Numbered from the stretch's first letter, positions 8,495-16,772 are shown. The stretch is 64,000 nt of DNA from Ruegeria spongiae (GCF_023502395.1 NZ_JAMFMB010000010.1:1-64000); one strand, 5' to 3'. Made by a program: numbers and translations. The notes: a model not told the origin generated them from the letters alone.

Positions 8495-8923
8495 ATGACG
8501 CCTTCCGAACGCGCCGCCAAAGCTGCCGCCGCCATGTGGGCCGAGGACGCGGCTTCGAAATGGGCGGGGATGGAACTTGTCGAGGTCGATGAGGCCCGTG
8601 CGGTGCTGGAACTGACCGTGGCCGCGCATCATTGCAACGGGCACGGCATCTGCCATGGCGGGGTTACCTTCATGCTGGCCGACAGCGCCTTTGCCTTTGC
8701 CTGCAACAGCCGCAACCGATCCACTGTCGCGCAGACCAATGCGATCAGCTACGTGGCGCCGGGGCGGTTGGGGGATCGCCTGCGGGCCGAGGCGCGCGAG
8801 GTCAGCCTGACCGGGCGCAGCGGCATCTACGATGTGAGTGTCACCAACCAGAGCGGCCAGACGATTGCCGAGTTCCGCGGGGGCGCACGCGCTGTCGGCG
8901 GCACGCTATTTGACGAAGACTGA
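8495..8923 (+). CDS. paaI: PaaI: hotdog thioesterase
   Basis: A 142-residue hotdog-fold thioesterase. The HGG motif (H54-G56) and D63 in LADSAFAFA form the expected PaaI active site. The enzyme hydrolyses ring-hydroxylated phenylacetyl-CoA thioesters and frees CoA when the pathway stalls. It begins three bases after paaG ends, with an AAGGGG site inside the paaG end, so the two are co-translated. Confidence 0.93.
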   Translation: MTPSERAAKAAAAMWAEDAASKWAGMELVEVDEARAVLELTVAAHHCNGHGICHGGVTFMLADSAFAFACNSRNRSTVAQTNAISYVAPGRLGDRLRAEAREVSLTGRSGIYDVSVTNQSGQTIAEFRGGARAVGGTLFDED

Positions 8924-8938
8924 GACGAGGAGGACGCT

Positions 8939-10249
8939 ATGAAGGATCTGACCCCCGACCGCAGCAGCCTCGACCCGATCGAGATCGCCTCGGTGGACGA
9001 GATACGCGCCCTGCAATTGCAGCGTCTGAAAGCCTCGCTGTGCCACGCCTATGAAAATGTGGCGATGTATCGCGACCGATTCGATGCGGCAGGGGTGCAC
9101 CCGGACGAGCTGCACAGCCTGAGCGATCTGGCCAAGTTCCCCTTCACCCACAAAAGCGATTTGCGCGACAATTATCCCTTTGGCCTGTTCGCCGTGCCGC
9201 GCGAACAGATCCTGCGCGTCCATGCGTCCTCTGGTACCACCGGAAAGCCGACGGTCGTGGGCTACACCAAACGTGACATCGACACCTGGGCCGATCTGGT
9301 GGCCCGTTCGATGCGCGCCAGCGGCACGCGGCCCGGCGATCTGGTGCATGTGGCATATGGCTATGGCTTGTTCACCGGCGGACTGGGCGCGCATTACGGA
9401 GCTGAGCGGCTGGGCTGCACCGTGATCCCGATCTCGGGCGGGATGACCGAACGACAGGTCACCCTGATCGAGGATTTCCGCCCTGACACGATCATGGTGA
9501 CCCCGTCTTACATGCTCAACATTTTGGAACAGTTTCACAAACAGGGGCTCGACCCGCGCGACTGCTCGCTTTCGGTTGGCATCTTCGGGGCCGAACCCTG
9601 GACCAACGCCATGCGCGCCGAGGTGGAAGCGGCATTCGACATGCATGCGGTTGATATCTACGGGCTCAGCGAGATCATGGGGCCGGGCGTGGCCAATGAA
9701 TGCGTCGAAACCAAGGACGGGCTGCATATCTGGGAGGATCACTTCTACCCCGAGATCATCGACCCCGAGACCGGTGCGGTGCTGCCTGATGGCGAGCTGG
9801 GCGAGCTGGTTTTCACCACGCTTACAAAGGAAGGTCTGCCGATGGTGCGCTATCGCACCCGCGACCTGACGCGGCTGTTGCCCGGGACCGCGCGGTCGAT
9901 GCGACGGATGGAAAAGATCACCGGGCGCAGCGACGACATGATCATCCTGCGCGGCGTGAATGTGTTCCCCAGCCAGGTTGAGGAACAGGTGATGGCAACC
10001 GGCGGTCTTGCGCCGCATTACCAGATCGAGCTGTTCACCGCAGGTCGCATGGACGCGATGCGGGTGCATGTCGAGGCGATGCCGGATGCCGCCGACGAGT
10101 TGAGCCGCACCGCCTCGGCGCGGATGCTTTCCAAGCGGATCAAGGATGTGGTTGGCGTTTCGAGCGAGATCATCGTGGGCGATCCCGGGGCGGTGGAACG
10201 CTCGCAGGGCAAGGCCAAGCGCGTTGTCGACAACCGGAACAAGGAGTGA
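8939..10249 (+). CDS. paaK: PaaK: phenylacetate-CoA ligase
   Basis: A 436-residue adenylate-forming ligase that activates phenylacetate to phenylacetyl-CoA with ATP. The ATP-binding loop HASSGTTGKPT is at about residues 95-105, the YGLSEIMGPG motif near 240, and the C-terminal domain carries RSDDMIILRGVNVFPSQVE. The length matches the family. It is preceded by a strong GAGGAGG site. It is the entry step of the pathway and sits between paaI and the tetR gene, whose ribosome site lies inside the paaK end. Confidence 0.96.
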   Translation: MKDLTPDRSSLDPIEIASVDEIRALQLQRLKASLCHAYENVAMYRDRFDAAGVHPDELHSLSDLAKFPFTHKSDLRDNYPFGLFAVPREQILRVHASSGTTGKPTVVGYTKRDIDTWADLVARSMRASGTRPGDLVHVAYGYGLFTGGLGAHYGAERLGCTVIPISGGMTERQVTLIEDFRPDTIMVTPSYMLNILEQFHKQGLDPRDCSLSVGIFGAEPWTNAMRAEVEAAFDMHAVDIYGLSEIMGPGVANECVETKDGLHIWEDHFYPEIIDPETGAVLPDGELGELVFTTLTKEGLPMVRYRTRDLTRLLPGTARSMRRMEKITGRSDDMIILRGVNVFPSQVEEQVMATGGLAPHYQIELFTAGRMDAMRVHVEAMPDAADELSRTASARMLSKRIKDVVGVSSEIIVGDPGAVERSQGKAKRVVDNRNKE

Positions 10250-10254
10250 CGCTT

Positions 10255-10851
10255 TTGGCCCGGACAATCGCAAAAGACCACGACCAGAAACGCAATCAGA
10301 TCCTGAAATCGGCCGCGCGCGTCTTTGCGCGTGATGGCTATGACCGCGCCTCTATGTCGATTCTGGCGCGGGAATGCGGGATATCGAAGGCCAATATCTA
10401 CCACTATTACGACAGCAAGGATGCGATCCTGTTCGATATCCTCGATACCTACTTGAGCGCCCTGCGGGATCGGGTGACCGGCATCGACCTGAACGGGGCT
10501 GATCCCGAGACCCGTCTGCGTCGCATCGTGGCCGAGATATTGCTCGCCTATCAGGGGGCCGATGACGAGCATCAGGTGCAGATTGGTGCGATGTCGTCGC
10601 TGCCCGAGGACCAGCAACGCCAGATGCGCCTCTACCAGCGCGATATGGTGCGGTTCATGAGCGATGCACTGCGCGCCGTCGCCCCGGAGGTTTTTGCCGA
10701 TGACGACGCGCGGTTGCGCGGGGCGACCATGTCGGTCTTTGGCATGCTCAACTGGTATTACATGTGGAACAGCGGCGCGGGTTCCGAGGCGCGCGAGGAT
10801 TACGCCGCGCTGGTGGCCGACCTGACCCTGGGCGGCATCCGGGGTTTGTAA
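10255..10851 (+). CDS. TetR-family regulator, PaaR-like
   Basis: A 198-residue TetR regulator. The N-terminal helix-turn-helix runs over residues 10-55 (ILKSAARVFARDGYDRASMS, then CGISKANIYHYYDSKDAIL); the rest is an all-helical ligand domain. As the last gene of the paaG-paaI-paaK operon it is probably a phenylacetyl-CoA sensor of the PaaR type; this is inference from context. Start choice: AAGGAG at 10241-10246 overlaps a GTG at 10246 and so cannot serve it, but sits 8 bases before the in-frame TTG at 10255. TTG is therefore preferred. Confidence 0.88.
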   Translation: MARTIAKDHDQKRNQILKSAARVFARDGYDRASMSILARECGISKANIYHYYDSKDAILFDILDTYLSALRDRVTGIDLNGADPETRLRRIVAEILLAYQGADDEHQVQIGAMSSLPEDQQRQMRLYQRDMVRFMSDALRAVAPEVFADDDARLRGATMSVFGMLNWYYMWNSGAGSEAREDYAALVADLTLGGIRGL

Positions 10852-10889
10852 CGCGGACAGGCGATTGCAAACGCCTTGTCGTGGCAGGC

Positions 10890-11648
10890 CTATGGCACTT
10901 GCAGACCCAGATCAGTGAGTTTTGCGCGAGTTTCGCCCGTCCATCGTTCGCGAAGTTCTGCATTTGACGTGCGGCGCAGGCCATAGGCGCGCAGCGTTTC
11001 GAAGCGCTGCGATTGTCCGACCCCAAAGCTCTGCCCGACCCTCGGCCACCAATAGTCGACCGACATCTGCAGCTTAGTCCCATCACCAGTTTCCAACAAC
11101 TTGCGCAGGCCTTCTTCGGCCAGTTCCGCGTGATGCGCCTCGATCGGGGCGATGGCGCGGAACGTCTCGGCGAGCGGCTGATACGAGACCAGCGAGAATT
11201 CGGCCAGTTGCACCGCCACCGCCCGGCCCATCAGCAGGTTCATCACCACCGCGTCGGTCCAGCCCTGCAACGGGTAGTTGAAGACGGCAAGCCGCATGTC
11301 GTGATCACCGCGCGTCGCGCCGATATCCGCATCGCGCGCCAGCCGGGCGGTCCAGGGGTGGTGGGTGGCGTAACGGTCGGCATCGACGCTGAACTCGCTC
11401 ATCACCGCAAGCACGCGATCGGCATTTGCGGCTTTCTCCAGCACGATCCTGGCGGCGGCGATCCGTTCCTTGAGTCCCGGCGCCTCATTGACGATATCGG
11501 CAAACCCCGCCGACCCGGCCAACTCGCTGTCCACGAAAGTGGCCATCAGCTTCATCAACTCCGCCCGGTAACGGGGCGGGACGTTGGTGGGGTTGCTCAG
11601 GATACCGCCTGCGGCCAGATAGGCGTCGAGTGTCATCTCCTCGGACAT
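10890..11648 (-). CDS. PaaA/PaaC-like phenylacetic acid catabolic protein
   Basis: A 252-residue helical protein related to the PaaA/PaaC family (ferritin-like, Pfam Phenylacetic acid catabolic protein). Recognisable parts are the helical stretch FNYPLQGWTDAVVMNLLMGRA and a second helix pair with IEAHHAELAEEGL. It starts 10 bases after paaE with a GAGGAG site and is the last gene of the epoxidase operon. It is additional to the canonical PaaA and PaaC also present here. Whether it binds metal or only assists assembly is unknown. Confidence 0.8.
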   Translation of the reverse strand: MSEEMTLDAYLAAGGILSNPTNVPPRYRAELMKLMATFVDSELAGSAGFADIVNEAPGLKERIAAARIVLEKAANADRVLAVMSEFSVDADRYATHHPWTARLARDADIGATRGDHDMRLAVFNYPLQGWTDAVVMNLLMGRAVAVQLAEFSLVSYQPLAETFRAIAPIEAHHAELAEEGLRKLLETGDGTKLQMSVDYWWPRVGQSFGVGQSQRFETLRAYGLRRTSNAELRERWTGETRAKLTDLGLQVP

Positions 11649-11658
11649 GCGCGTCTCC

Positions 11659-12732
11659 TCACTGGTCATAATCGACCGCAACGCGGTCGGTGAGCGGATA
11701 GGACTGGCAGGACAGGACATAGCCCTTTTCAACTTCATAATCCTCAAGTGCGTGATTGGCGACCATTTCAACCTCTCCTTCGGTGACCCGGCAACGGCAG
11801 GTCGAACAGACCCCGGCCTTGCAGGCAAAGGGCGCATCCATCGCGTTTTGCAGCGCGGCATCAAGGATCGAGATATCCTTGCCCATGGTGATCGTCTGCG
11901 TCGCACCGTCCAGCGTGATCGCGGTGCTGGCCTGATTGGCGCTGCTCGAGGTCTCGCCCGGCGCAATCTTGTGTTTCAGGCGGCCCGGCTGGGCGCTGGC
12001 AAACAGCTCGAACTTGATCTGCGCCTCCTCCATCCCATGCGCCCGCAACGCTGCCGCGATACCCAGCATCATCGGCTCGGGACCGCAGATAAAGGCGGTG
12101 TCCACAGTGTCGATATCGATCCAGCTGCGGAACAGGTCGGTGCATTTCTCCTGCGTCACCAGCCCGGTGAACAGGTCAATTTCCTGCGCGTCGCTTTCAA
12201 GGATATGGATAACGTTCAACCGGCCCATATGCAGGTTCTTGAGGTCTTCAAGCTCTTCGCGGAACATGATCGAACTTACGCCCCTGTTCGCATAAACCAG
12301 CGTGAAGCGCGATTTCGGCTCGCGCGCAAGTGTCGTCTTGAGGATCGACAGAACCGGCGTGACACCGGAGCCGCCCGCAAATCCCAGATAGTGTCGTTGC
12401 TGATCGCCATCGAGCGGGGTGTGAAAACTGCCCATGGGCGGCATTGCCTGAAGCGTATCGCCGACCTGCAGTTCTTCGTTGGCAAAGGTGGAAAACGCGC
12501 CACCCTCGACCCGCTTGATTCCAACCTGCAACACGCCGTCATCCAGCCCCGCGCAGATCGAATAGGAACGCCGCAGCTCTTCGCCGTCGAATTTGCGGCG
12601 AAAGGTCAGGTACTGGCCCTGAGTGAACGCAAAGGCCTCGTCTGATCCCTCGGCGGGTTTCAGCGTGACGATCACCGCATCGCGGATGGTCTTCTGGATG
12701 TCGGTCACTTGCAGATCGTGAAACTGTGCCAT
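11659..12732 (-). CDS. paaE: PaaE: reductase of phenylacetyl-CoA epoxidase
   Basis: A 357-residue reductase that passes electrons from NADPH to the PaaABC oxygenase. The FAD domain has RSYSIC (55-60), the nucleotide domain has GGSGVTPVLS (120-129) and CGPEPMM (216-222), and a C-terminal plant-type ferredoxin domain carries C304, C309, C312 and C342 for a 2Fe-2S cluster. Length equals the E. coli protein. Two ATGs lie two codons apart; AAGGAG is 1 base from the first but 7 from the second, so MAQFHD is chosen. Confidence 0.96.
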   Translation of the reverse strand: MAQFHDLQVTDIQKTIRDAVIVTLKPAEGSDEAFAFTQGQYLTFRRKFDGEELRRSYSICAGLDDGVLQVGIKRVEGGAFSTFANEELQVGDTLQAMPPMGSFHTPLDGDQQRHYLGFAGGSGVTPVLSILKTTLAREPKSRFTLVYANRGVSSIMFREELEDLKNLHMGRLNVIHILESDAQEIDLFTGLVTQEKCTDLFRSWIDIDTVDTAFICGPEPMMLGIAAALRAHGMEEAQIKFELFASAQPGRLKHKIAPGETSSSANQASTAITLDGATQTITMGKDISILDAALQNAMDAPFACKAGVCSTCRCRVTEGEVEMVANHALEDYEVEKGYVLSCQSYPLTDRVAVDYDQ

Positions 12733-12757
12733 CCGCATTCTCCTTCTTGCATCGGGC

Positions 12758-13219
12758 TCAGATGCACTTGAAATAGTCGAAAGGTTCCAGGCAATCGACG
12801 CAGCGCCAATGCGCCTTGCAGGGGGTGGACCCGAACTGGCTGACCTTCTCGACCGACGTGCTGCCACAGCGGGGGCAGTTTTTCGGGCCGCCCGCCGGGG
12901 TCGGGGGGGCGATACCGTATTCTATCAGCTTCTCCCGGCCTTTCCGGCTAAGCCAGTCGGTGGTCCAGGCGGGTGAGATCTGCGTCTTCAGTTCCAGATC
13001 CCGCACGCCGTGATCGCGCAGCGCGGTTTCGATATCCATCGCGATCATCGAGGTCGCGGGACAGCCCGAATAGGTGGGCGTCACGGTGATCGTCAGCGTC
13101 TTGCCGGTCCAGGCCACATCGCGCACGATGCCCAGATCCACCACCGAGATCACCGGGATCTCGGGGTCGGGCACGGCATCCAGCCAGTCCCAGATCTGTT
13201 CTGTTGCGGGGTGTCCCAT
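12758..13219 (-). CDS. paaD: PaaD: assembly factor of the epoxidase
   Basis: A 153-residue PaaD/MIP18-type protein. Residues 1-100 form the DUF59 domain with DPEIPVISVVDLGIV and PTYSGCPA. The C-terminal tail holds cysteine pairs C115/C118 and C140/C143, which look like a metal site. PaaD is required for phenylacetyl-CoA epoxidation and is thought to help mature the metal centre. It starts 5 bases after paaC with a poor ribosome site, so coupled translation is likely. An upstream in-frame start would overlap paaC and lacks similarity. Confidence 0.93.
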   Translation of the reverse strand: MGHPATEQIWDWLDAVPDPEIPVISVVDLGIVRDVAWTGKTLTITVTPTYSGCPATSMIAMDIETALRDHGVRDLELKTQISPAWTTDWLSRKGREKLIEYGIAPPTPAGGPKNCPRCGSTSVEKVSQFGSTPCKAHWRCVDCLEPFDYFKCI

Positions 13220-13224
13220 GCGGT

Positions 13225-13986
13225 CTACCAGACCGCGTCGGGATAGGCGCGGGGCAGCCATTGCATCTGGGTCAGAAGGTGGCCCAGATGTTCGGTATGC
13301 ATGCGCCCGTCGCGCCCGCCCTTATGGGCAAAGCTTGTGTCGGGAACGGTCAATGTGGCCTCGCTCAGGATGCGCCCGGTCAGTTGGTCATAGGCGCTGT
13401 GCAGGCTGGCAGGGTCGGGGGCGATGCCTGTATCAACCATCGCCACATCAACAGCGTCGCTGGCGAACATTTCGCCCACATAGGGCCAAAGATAATCCAG
13501 AGCGGCCTGCATCCGCTGGTGGCTTTCTTCAGTGCCGTCGCCAAGCCCGATCACCGTGTCGCCGGAGCGTTCCAGGTGATAGGTCACCTCTTTGAGAGCC
13601 TTTTCGGCAATGGCCGCGACACGCGTGTCGGTCGAACTCTGTAACCGGTTCAGCAGGATCGAATGCCAGGCGTCGAACAGGAACTGCCGCATCAGGGTCT
13701 GCCCGAAATCGCCATTGGGCATCTCGACCAGCAGCACGTTGCGAAAATCCCAGACATCGCGCCGAAAGGCCAGATCGTCGGCGGTTCTGCCTTCGCCCTG
13801 AACCTCTGCCGCCAGCCCCAGCCACATCTGCGTCTGCCCGATCAGGTCCAGCGCGGTGTTGGCCAGTGCGATATCCTCCTCCAGCACAGGTGCGTGGCCA
13901 CACCATTCGCTGACCCGATGCCCGAGGATCAGCGTGTTGTCCCCCATGCGCAGCAGAAACTGCATGAAGGCGTCGGTCTCTGCCAT
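13225..13986 (-). CDS. paaC: PaaC: structural subunit of the epoxidase
   Basis: A 253-residue ferritin-like subunit that forms the structural partner of catalytic PaaA in phenylacetyl-CoA 1,2-epoxidase. Typical stretches are LRMGDNTLILGHRVSEWCGH at the N-terminus, LEEDIALANTALDLIGQ and RSGDTVIGLGDGTEES. The ATG overlaps the paaB stop by one base; a GTG one codon upstream (13989) overlaps it by four. Both allow coupling; I took the ATG because it matches the family start. Confidence 0.95.
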   Translation of the reverse strand: MAETDAFMQFLLRMGDNTLILGHRVSEWCGHAPVLEEDIALANTALDLIGQTQMWLGLAAEVQGEGRTADDLAFRRDVWDFRNVLLVEMPNGDFGQTLMRQFLFDAWHSILLNRLQSSTDTRVAAIAEKALKEVTYHLERSGDTVIGLGDGTEESHQRMQAALDYLWPYVGEMFASDAVDVAMVDTGIAPDPASLHSAYDQLTGRILSEATLTVPDTSFAHKGGRDGRMHTEHLGHLLTQMQWLPRAYPDAVW

Positions 13987-14270
13987 CACATCGCCCCCAC
14001 ATCATCGGGAATGTCGAAGAAGGTCGGATGGCGGTAGACCTTCGACTCCGACGGCTCATACAGCGGCCCCTTGTCGCTGGGCGAGGAGGCAGCGATGTTG
14101 TTGGCCTCGACCACCCAGATCGAAACGCCCTCGTTACGGCGGGTGTAGACGTCGCGGGCATTCTTGACCGCCATTTCGGCATCGGGCGCGTGCAGGCTGC
14201 CCACGTGACGGTGGCTCAGCCCGTGCTGTCCGCGGATGAAAACCTCCCAGAGGGGCCATTCCTGTTTCAT
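13986..14270 (-). CDS. paaB: PaaB: small subunit of the epoxidase
   Basis: A 94-residue PaaB subunit, recognisable from WPLWEVFIRGQHGLSHRHVG at the start and from ALHAPD-like/ARDVYTRRNEGVSIWVV in the middle. PaaB bridges PaaAC units in the active epoxidase complex. It overlaps the preceding VOC gene by 4 bases and the following paaC by 1, so all three are translationally linked. Confidence 0.95.
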   Translation of the reverse strand: MKQEWPLWEVFIRGQHGLSHRHVGSLHAPDAEMAVKNARDVYTRRNEGVSIWVVEANNIAASSPSDKGPLYEPSESKVYRHPTFFDIPDDVGAM

Positions 14271-14683
14271 GTCGCGTCCTCCTTTTCGTTGTGTCTTGCG
14301 GCGACCAGACCGGGGCTCGCGCCCGGTTCCATGTCCTGCCCGAAGGCGATGTGGTGCCCGTCCGGGTCGATGACGTCGAAATCATCGCAGCCATAGGGAT
14401 TGCCGCGTCGGATCTCGGTCATCTCTGGCAAGCCAAGCGCGCTGAATTCCGCATGCAGGGCCGAGACATCCTCGACATAGACATAAACCGCCCACCCGTG
14501 ATTGGTTGGAACCGGTGTGTCCCCGCCATCCAGCGCGATACTGATGCCGTCGCTCTGCACGATACAAAAGCACGGCGGGTCGCCCCAGAAGCCATGATGG
14601 AAGAATCCGAGCCTTTCGTAGAACCCCGCCGAGGCCACAACGTCGCGGACCTGCAGAACCGGCATGGTGCGCAGCATGCTCAT
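14267..14683 (-). CDS. VOC-family (glyoxalase-like) protein inside paa operon
   Basis: A 138-residue vicinal-oxygen-chelate protein with one babbabbb-type repeat (about residues 5-118). It starts with [20 protein letters not shown] and ends in the typical [11 protein letters not shown] strand. It lies between paaA and paaB, overlapping each by 4 bases (ATGA), so it is made together with the oxygenase subunits. VOC proteins include isomerases, dioxygenases and binding or resistance proteins. A protective or handling role for the reactive epoxide or oxepin is possible but is only inference. It is not part of the canonical E. coli operon. Confidence 0.85.
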   Translation of the reverse strand: MSMLRTMPVLQVRDVVASAGFYERLGFFHHGFWGDPPCFCIVQSDGISIALDGGDTPVPTNHGWAVYVYVEDVSALHAEFSALGLPEMTEIRRGNPYGCDDFDVIDPDGHHIAFGQDMEPGASPGLVAARHNEKEDAT

Positions 14684-15684
14684 TCCGCCGCCACCTGCCG
14701 GGCCTTGGCTCGCGTGCGTTTCTTTTCGCCATGGGCCAGCAGCCCCTCGCGCACCCATTTGCCGTCATCCCAGGCCTTGTTGCGGGCCGCCATCCGGTCG
14801 GTGTTGCAGGGGCCGTTGCCCTTGATGACCTCAAAGAATTCGGACCAGTCCGGCTCGCTGAAATCAAACTGGCCGCGATCTTCGTTCCATTTCAGATCGG
14901 GATCGGGAACCGTCAGGCCGAGATACTCGGCCTGCGGGACGGTCTGGTCGACGAATTTCTGGCGCAGCTCGTCATTGGTGTTGATCTTGATTTTCCACGC
15001 CATCGACTGCGCCGAATGGATCGACTCCTTGTCCGACGGCCCGAACATCATCAGCGACGGGTACCAGAACCGGTTCAGCGCATCCTGCGCCATCCGGCGC
15101 TGTTCCGGCGTGCCTTCGGCCATTTTGCGGATCGCGTCATAGCCCTGCCGCTGATGAAAACTCTCTTCCTTGCAGATGCGGACCATGGCGCGGGCGTAGG
15201 GGCCGTATGAGGTGCGTTGCAGCGGCACCTGGTTCATGATTGCCGCGCCATCCACCAGCCAGCCCACCGCGCCTATGTCGGCCCAGTTCAGCGTCGGGTA
15301 GTTGAAGATCGAGCTGTATTTCATGCGCCCGTCCAGCAGCATCTCGGTCAGTTCGTCACGGCTGACGCCCAGCGTTTCCGCCGCGCAGTACAGATAGAGC
15401 CCATGCCCCGCCTCATCCTGTACCTTGGCCAGCAGGATCGCCTTGCGTTCCAGCGTGGGCGCGCGGGTGATCCAGTTGCCCTCGGGCAATTGTCCGACAA
15501 TCTCGGAATGGGCGTGCTGGCCGATCTGACGGATCAGGGTCTGGCGATAGCCCTCGGGCATCCAGTCCTTCGGCTCGATCTTGTCACCCCGGTCGATGCG
15601 GTCCTGAAAGGCGCGCTCTTCCGGGGTCATTTCATCACGGGGTGTCACGCCCTGACCGGTGGATTTCACCATCTGTGCATACAT
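14680..15684 (-). CDS. paaA: PaaA: catalytic subunit of phenylacetyl-CoA epoxidase
   Basis: A 334-residue diiron oxygenase subunit that epoxidises phenylacetyl-CoA. Iron ligands are visible in HSEIVGQ (E61), QDEAGH (E91, H94) and KEESFH (E174, H177). The family stretch [19 protein letters not shown] is at the N-terminus. Length is near the E. coli 309 with a longer C-terminal tail. A GGAGGAGG site precedes the ATG. It is the first gene of the epoxidase operon, with two candidate operators in the 198 bases upstream. Confidence 0.97.
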   Translation of the reverse strand: MYAQMVKSTGQGVTPRDEMTPEERAFQDRIDRGDKIEPKDWMPEGYRQTLIRQIGQHAHSEIVGQLPEGNWITRAPTLERKAILLAKVQDEAGHGLYLYCAAETLGVSRDELTEMLLDGRMKYSSIFNYPTLNWADIGAVGWLVDGAAIMNQVPLQRTSYGPYARAMVRICKEESFHQRQGYDAIRKMAEGTPEQRRMAQDALNRFWYPSLMMFGPSDKESIHSAQSMAWKIKINTNDELRQKFVDQTVPQAEYLGLTVPDPDLKWNEDRGQFDFSEPDWSEFFEVIKGNGPCNTDRMAARNKAWDDGKWVREGLLAHGEKKRTRAKARQVAAE

Positions 15685-15766
15685 CGTCGGCCTCCTCCCT
15701 CATATCCGCGCCCGCGCTGGCCCGGAACGCCCCGTTCCGGTCTCCTGCTGATCGGGGTCAATAAGT

Positions 15767-15780
15767 GACCGGTTGGTCGG
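15767..15780. promoter_or_regulatory. TetR-type operator candidate upstream of paaA
   Basis: GACCGGTTGGTCGG reads CCGACCAACCGGTC on the other strand and so carries the same GACCAACCG half-site as the candidate upstream of paaG (7649-7657). It also contains the dyad GACC-N4-GGTC. The site is 83 bases upstream of the paaA start. Occurrence of the same half-site at both paa promoters supports a shared TetR-type regulator. Confidence 0.55.
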
Positions 15781-15794
15781 GGAATAAAGCGCAA

Positions 15795-15805
15795 CGCGAT
15801 TCGCG
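15795..15805. promoter_or_regulatory. PaaX-box-like palindrome upstream of paaA
   Basis: CGCGATTCGCG is an 11-base palindrome around a single central base. Its GATTCGCG core equals the core of the PaaX box consensus described for E. coli (WWTRTGATTCGCGWT). It lies about 110 bases upstream of paaA and close to the TetR-type site. PaaX binding is inferred. Confidence 0.4.
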
Positions 15806-15882
15806 GCAAGTAAATTGTAACACGATTGGCGCGATCTGGCGAATTTTGTAACGTATCCTGATGGGGCCAGCCCCAAACCAGA

Positions 15883-16248
15883 TCAGGCAAACTGAACGAT
15901 GGCAGCCTCGAAATCATCGGTGCCGGTCACCCTGGTATGATGGCCCTTGCCGGTCAGATCCTCCATGCGCCAGATATCGCCGGGGGCGATTTCACGGGTG
16001 TCCCCGTCGCTGGCGGTCACACAGACGCGCCCCTTAAGACAGATCAGCACCTGCGGATGGGGCGAGGGGTGGGCGGGCTCATCCCAGCCCGCCGGAAGAC
16101 GGAGAAAGACAACATTGCGCACGGTCTCCGGCTCCGAGACCAGAATGCCCTGTGCTGGAGGAGCAAAGACGCGTTCGGTCAGGTCGATACCGACCTCTTG
16201 CCAGTGGCTTTCACCCTGATCGTCGGAATAGAGATGATGGTATTGCAT
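15883..16248 (-). CDS. Small cupin protein
   Basis: A 121-residue single-domain cupin. The first cupin motif appears as PAHPSPHPQVLICLKGRVCV (about residues 58-77) and the second as GDIWRMEDLTGKGHHTRV. The early histidines and HH late in the barrel could bind a metal. It is the last gene of the leftward run rpiR-Rieske-CMD-cupin and has a clear AGAGGAAC site. The function is unknown; isomerase, dioxygenase or sensor roles all occur in this family. Confidence 0.8.
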   Translation of the reverse strand: MQYHHLYSDDQGESHWQEVGIDLTERVFAPPAQGILVSEPETVRNVVFLRLPAGWDEPAHPSPHPQVLICLKGRVCVTASDGDTREIAPGDIWRMEDLTGKGHHTRVTGTDDFEAAIVQFA

Positions 16249-16302
16249 ATCGTTCCTCTGGGAGGTGCTGCACCGCCTGTCGCAAACGTTTAGCGGTTGC
16301 GT

Positions 16303-16695
16303 TCAAAGCTGACCGGCCTCTTCCAGCACCTTGCGGGCCACGCGGAAACACTCAAGCGATTGCGGGACGCCGCAATAGATGCCGACCACATGGATGATCG
16401 CGCGGATCTCTTCCTTGGTCACTCCGTTGTTGAGCGCCCCCCGGCAGTGGATTTCCCATTCATGCATCTTGCCCAGCGCCCCGATCATGGCGAGGTTCAT
16501 CATCGACCGGGTCTTGGGCTCGATCACATCGTCGCCCCAGCCAAAGCCCCAGCACCAGGCGGTCATCGCCTCCTGAAAGGGGCGGGTGAAGTCATCAGCT
16601 TTTGCCAGATTGTTTTCCACATAGTCGGCCCCAAGGGTGCCCTTGCGCTGTTCCAGCCCTTTCAGGAAAAGGTCTTCGTCAAAGATTTCGGTCAT
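16303..16695 (-). CDS. Carboxymuconolactone decarboxylase (CMD) family protein
   Basis: A 130-residue CMD/AhpD-like protein. The helical core includes TRSMMNLAMIGALGKMHEW, the EIHCRGALNNGVTKEEI stretch with a cysteine, and IIHVVGIYCGVPQSLEC with a second cysteine. Gamma-carboxymuconolactone decarboxylases and many uncharacterised CMD proteins share this form. It follows the Rieske gene after 77 bases that contain a 16-base palindrome, so it may have its own promoter. An AAGGGA site precedes MTEIF; another ATG five codons upstream is less well placed. Confidence 0.85.
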   Translation of the reverse strand: MTEIFDEDLFLKGLEQRKGTLGADYVENNLAKADDFTRPFQEAMTAWCWGFGWGDDVIEPKTRSMMNLAMIGALGKMHEWEIHCRGALNNGVTKEEIRAIIHVVGIYCGVPQSLECFRVARKVLEEAGQL

Positions 16696-16725
16696 TCTGG
16701 TCCCTTCCATACGTTTCCGGCCGAA

Positions 16726-16741
16726 GAAAATTCGAATTTTC
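16726..16741. promoter_or_regulatory. Perfect 16-base AT-rich palindrome
   Basis: GAAAATTCGAATTTTC is a perfect palindrome in otherwise GC-rich DNA, between the Rieske gene and the CMD gene. A second, wider inverted repeat (AATTTTCC at 16735-16742, GGAAAATT at 16759-16766) partly overlaps it. The position, 30 bases upstream of the CMD start, fits an operator or internal promoter. Confidence 0.5.
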
Positions 16742-16772
16742 CCGGCAAATTTCTTGCAGGAAAATTGTGCGC

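Noticed and set aside
8906-10273. 455-residue open frame on the minus strand opposite paaK
   Set aside because: Antisense shadow in GC-rich DNA; paaK on the other strand has full family motifs and a strong ribosome site.
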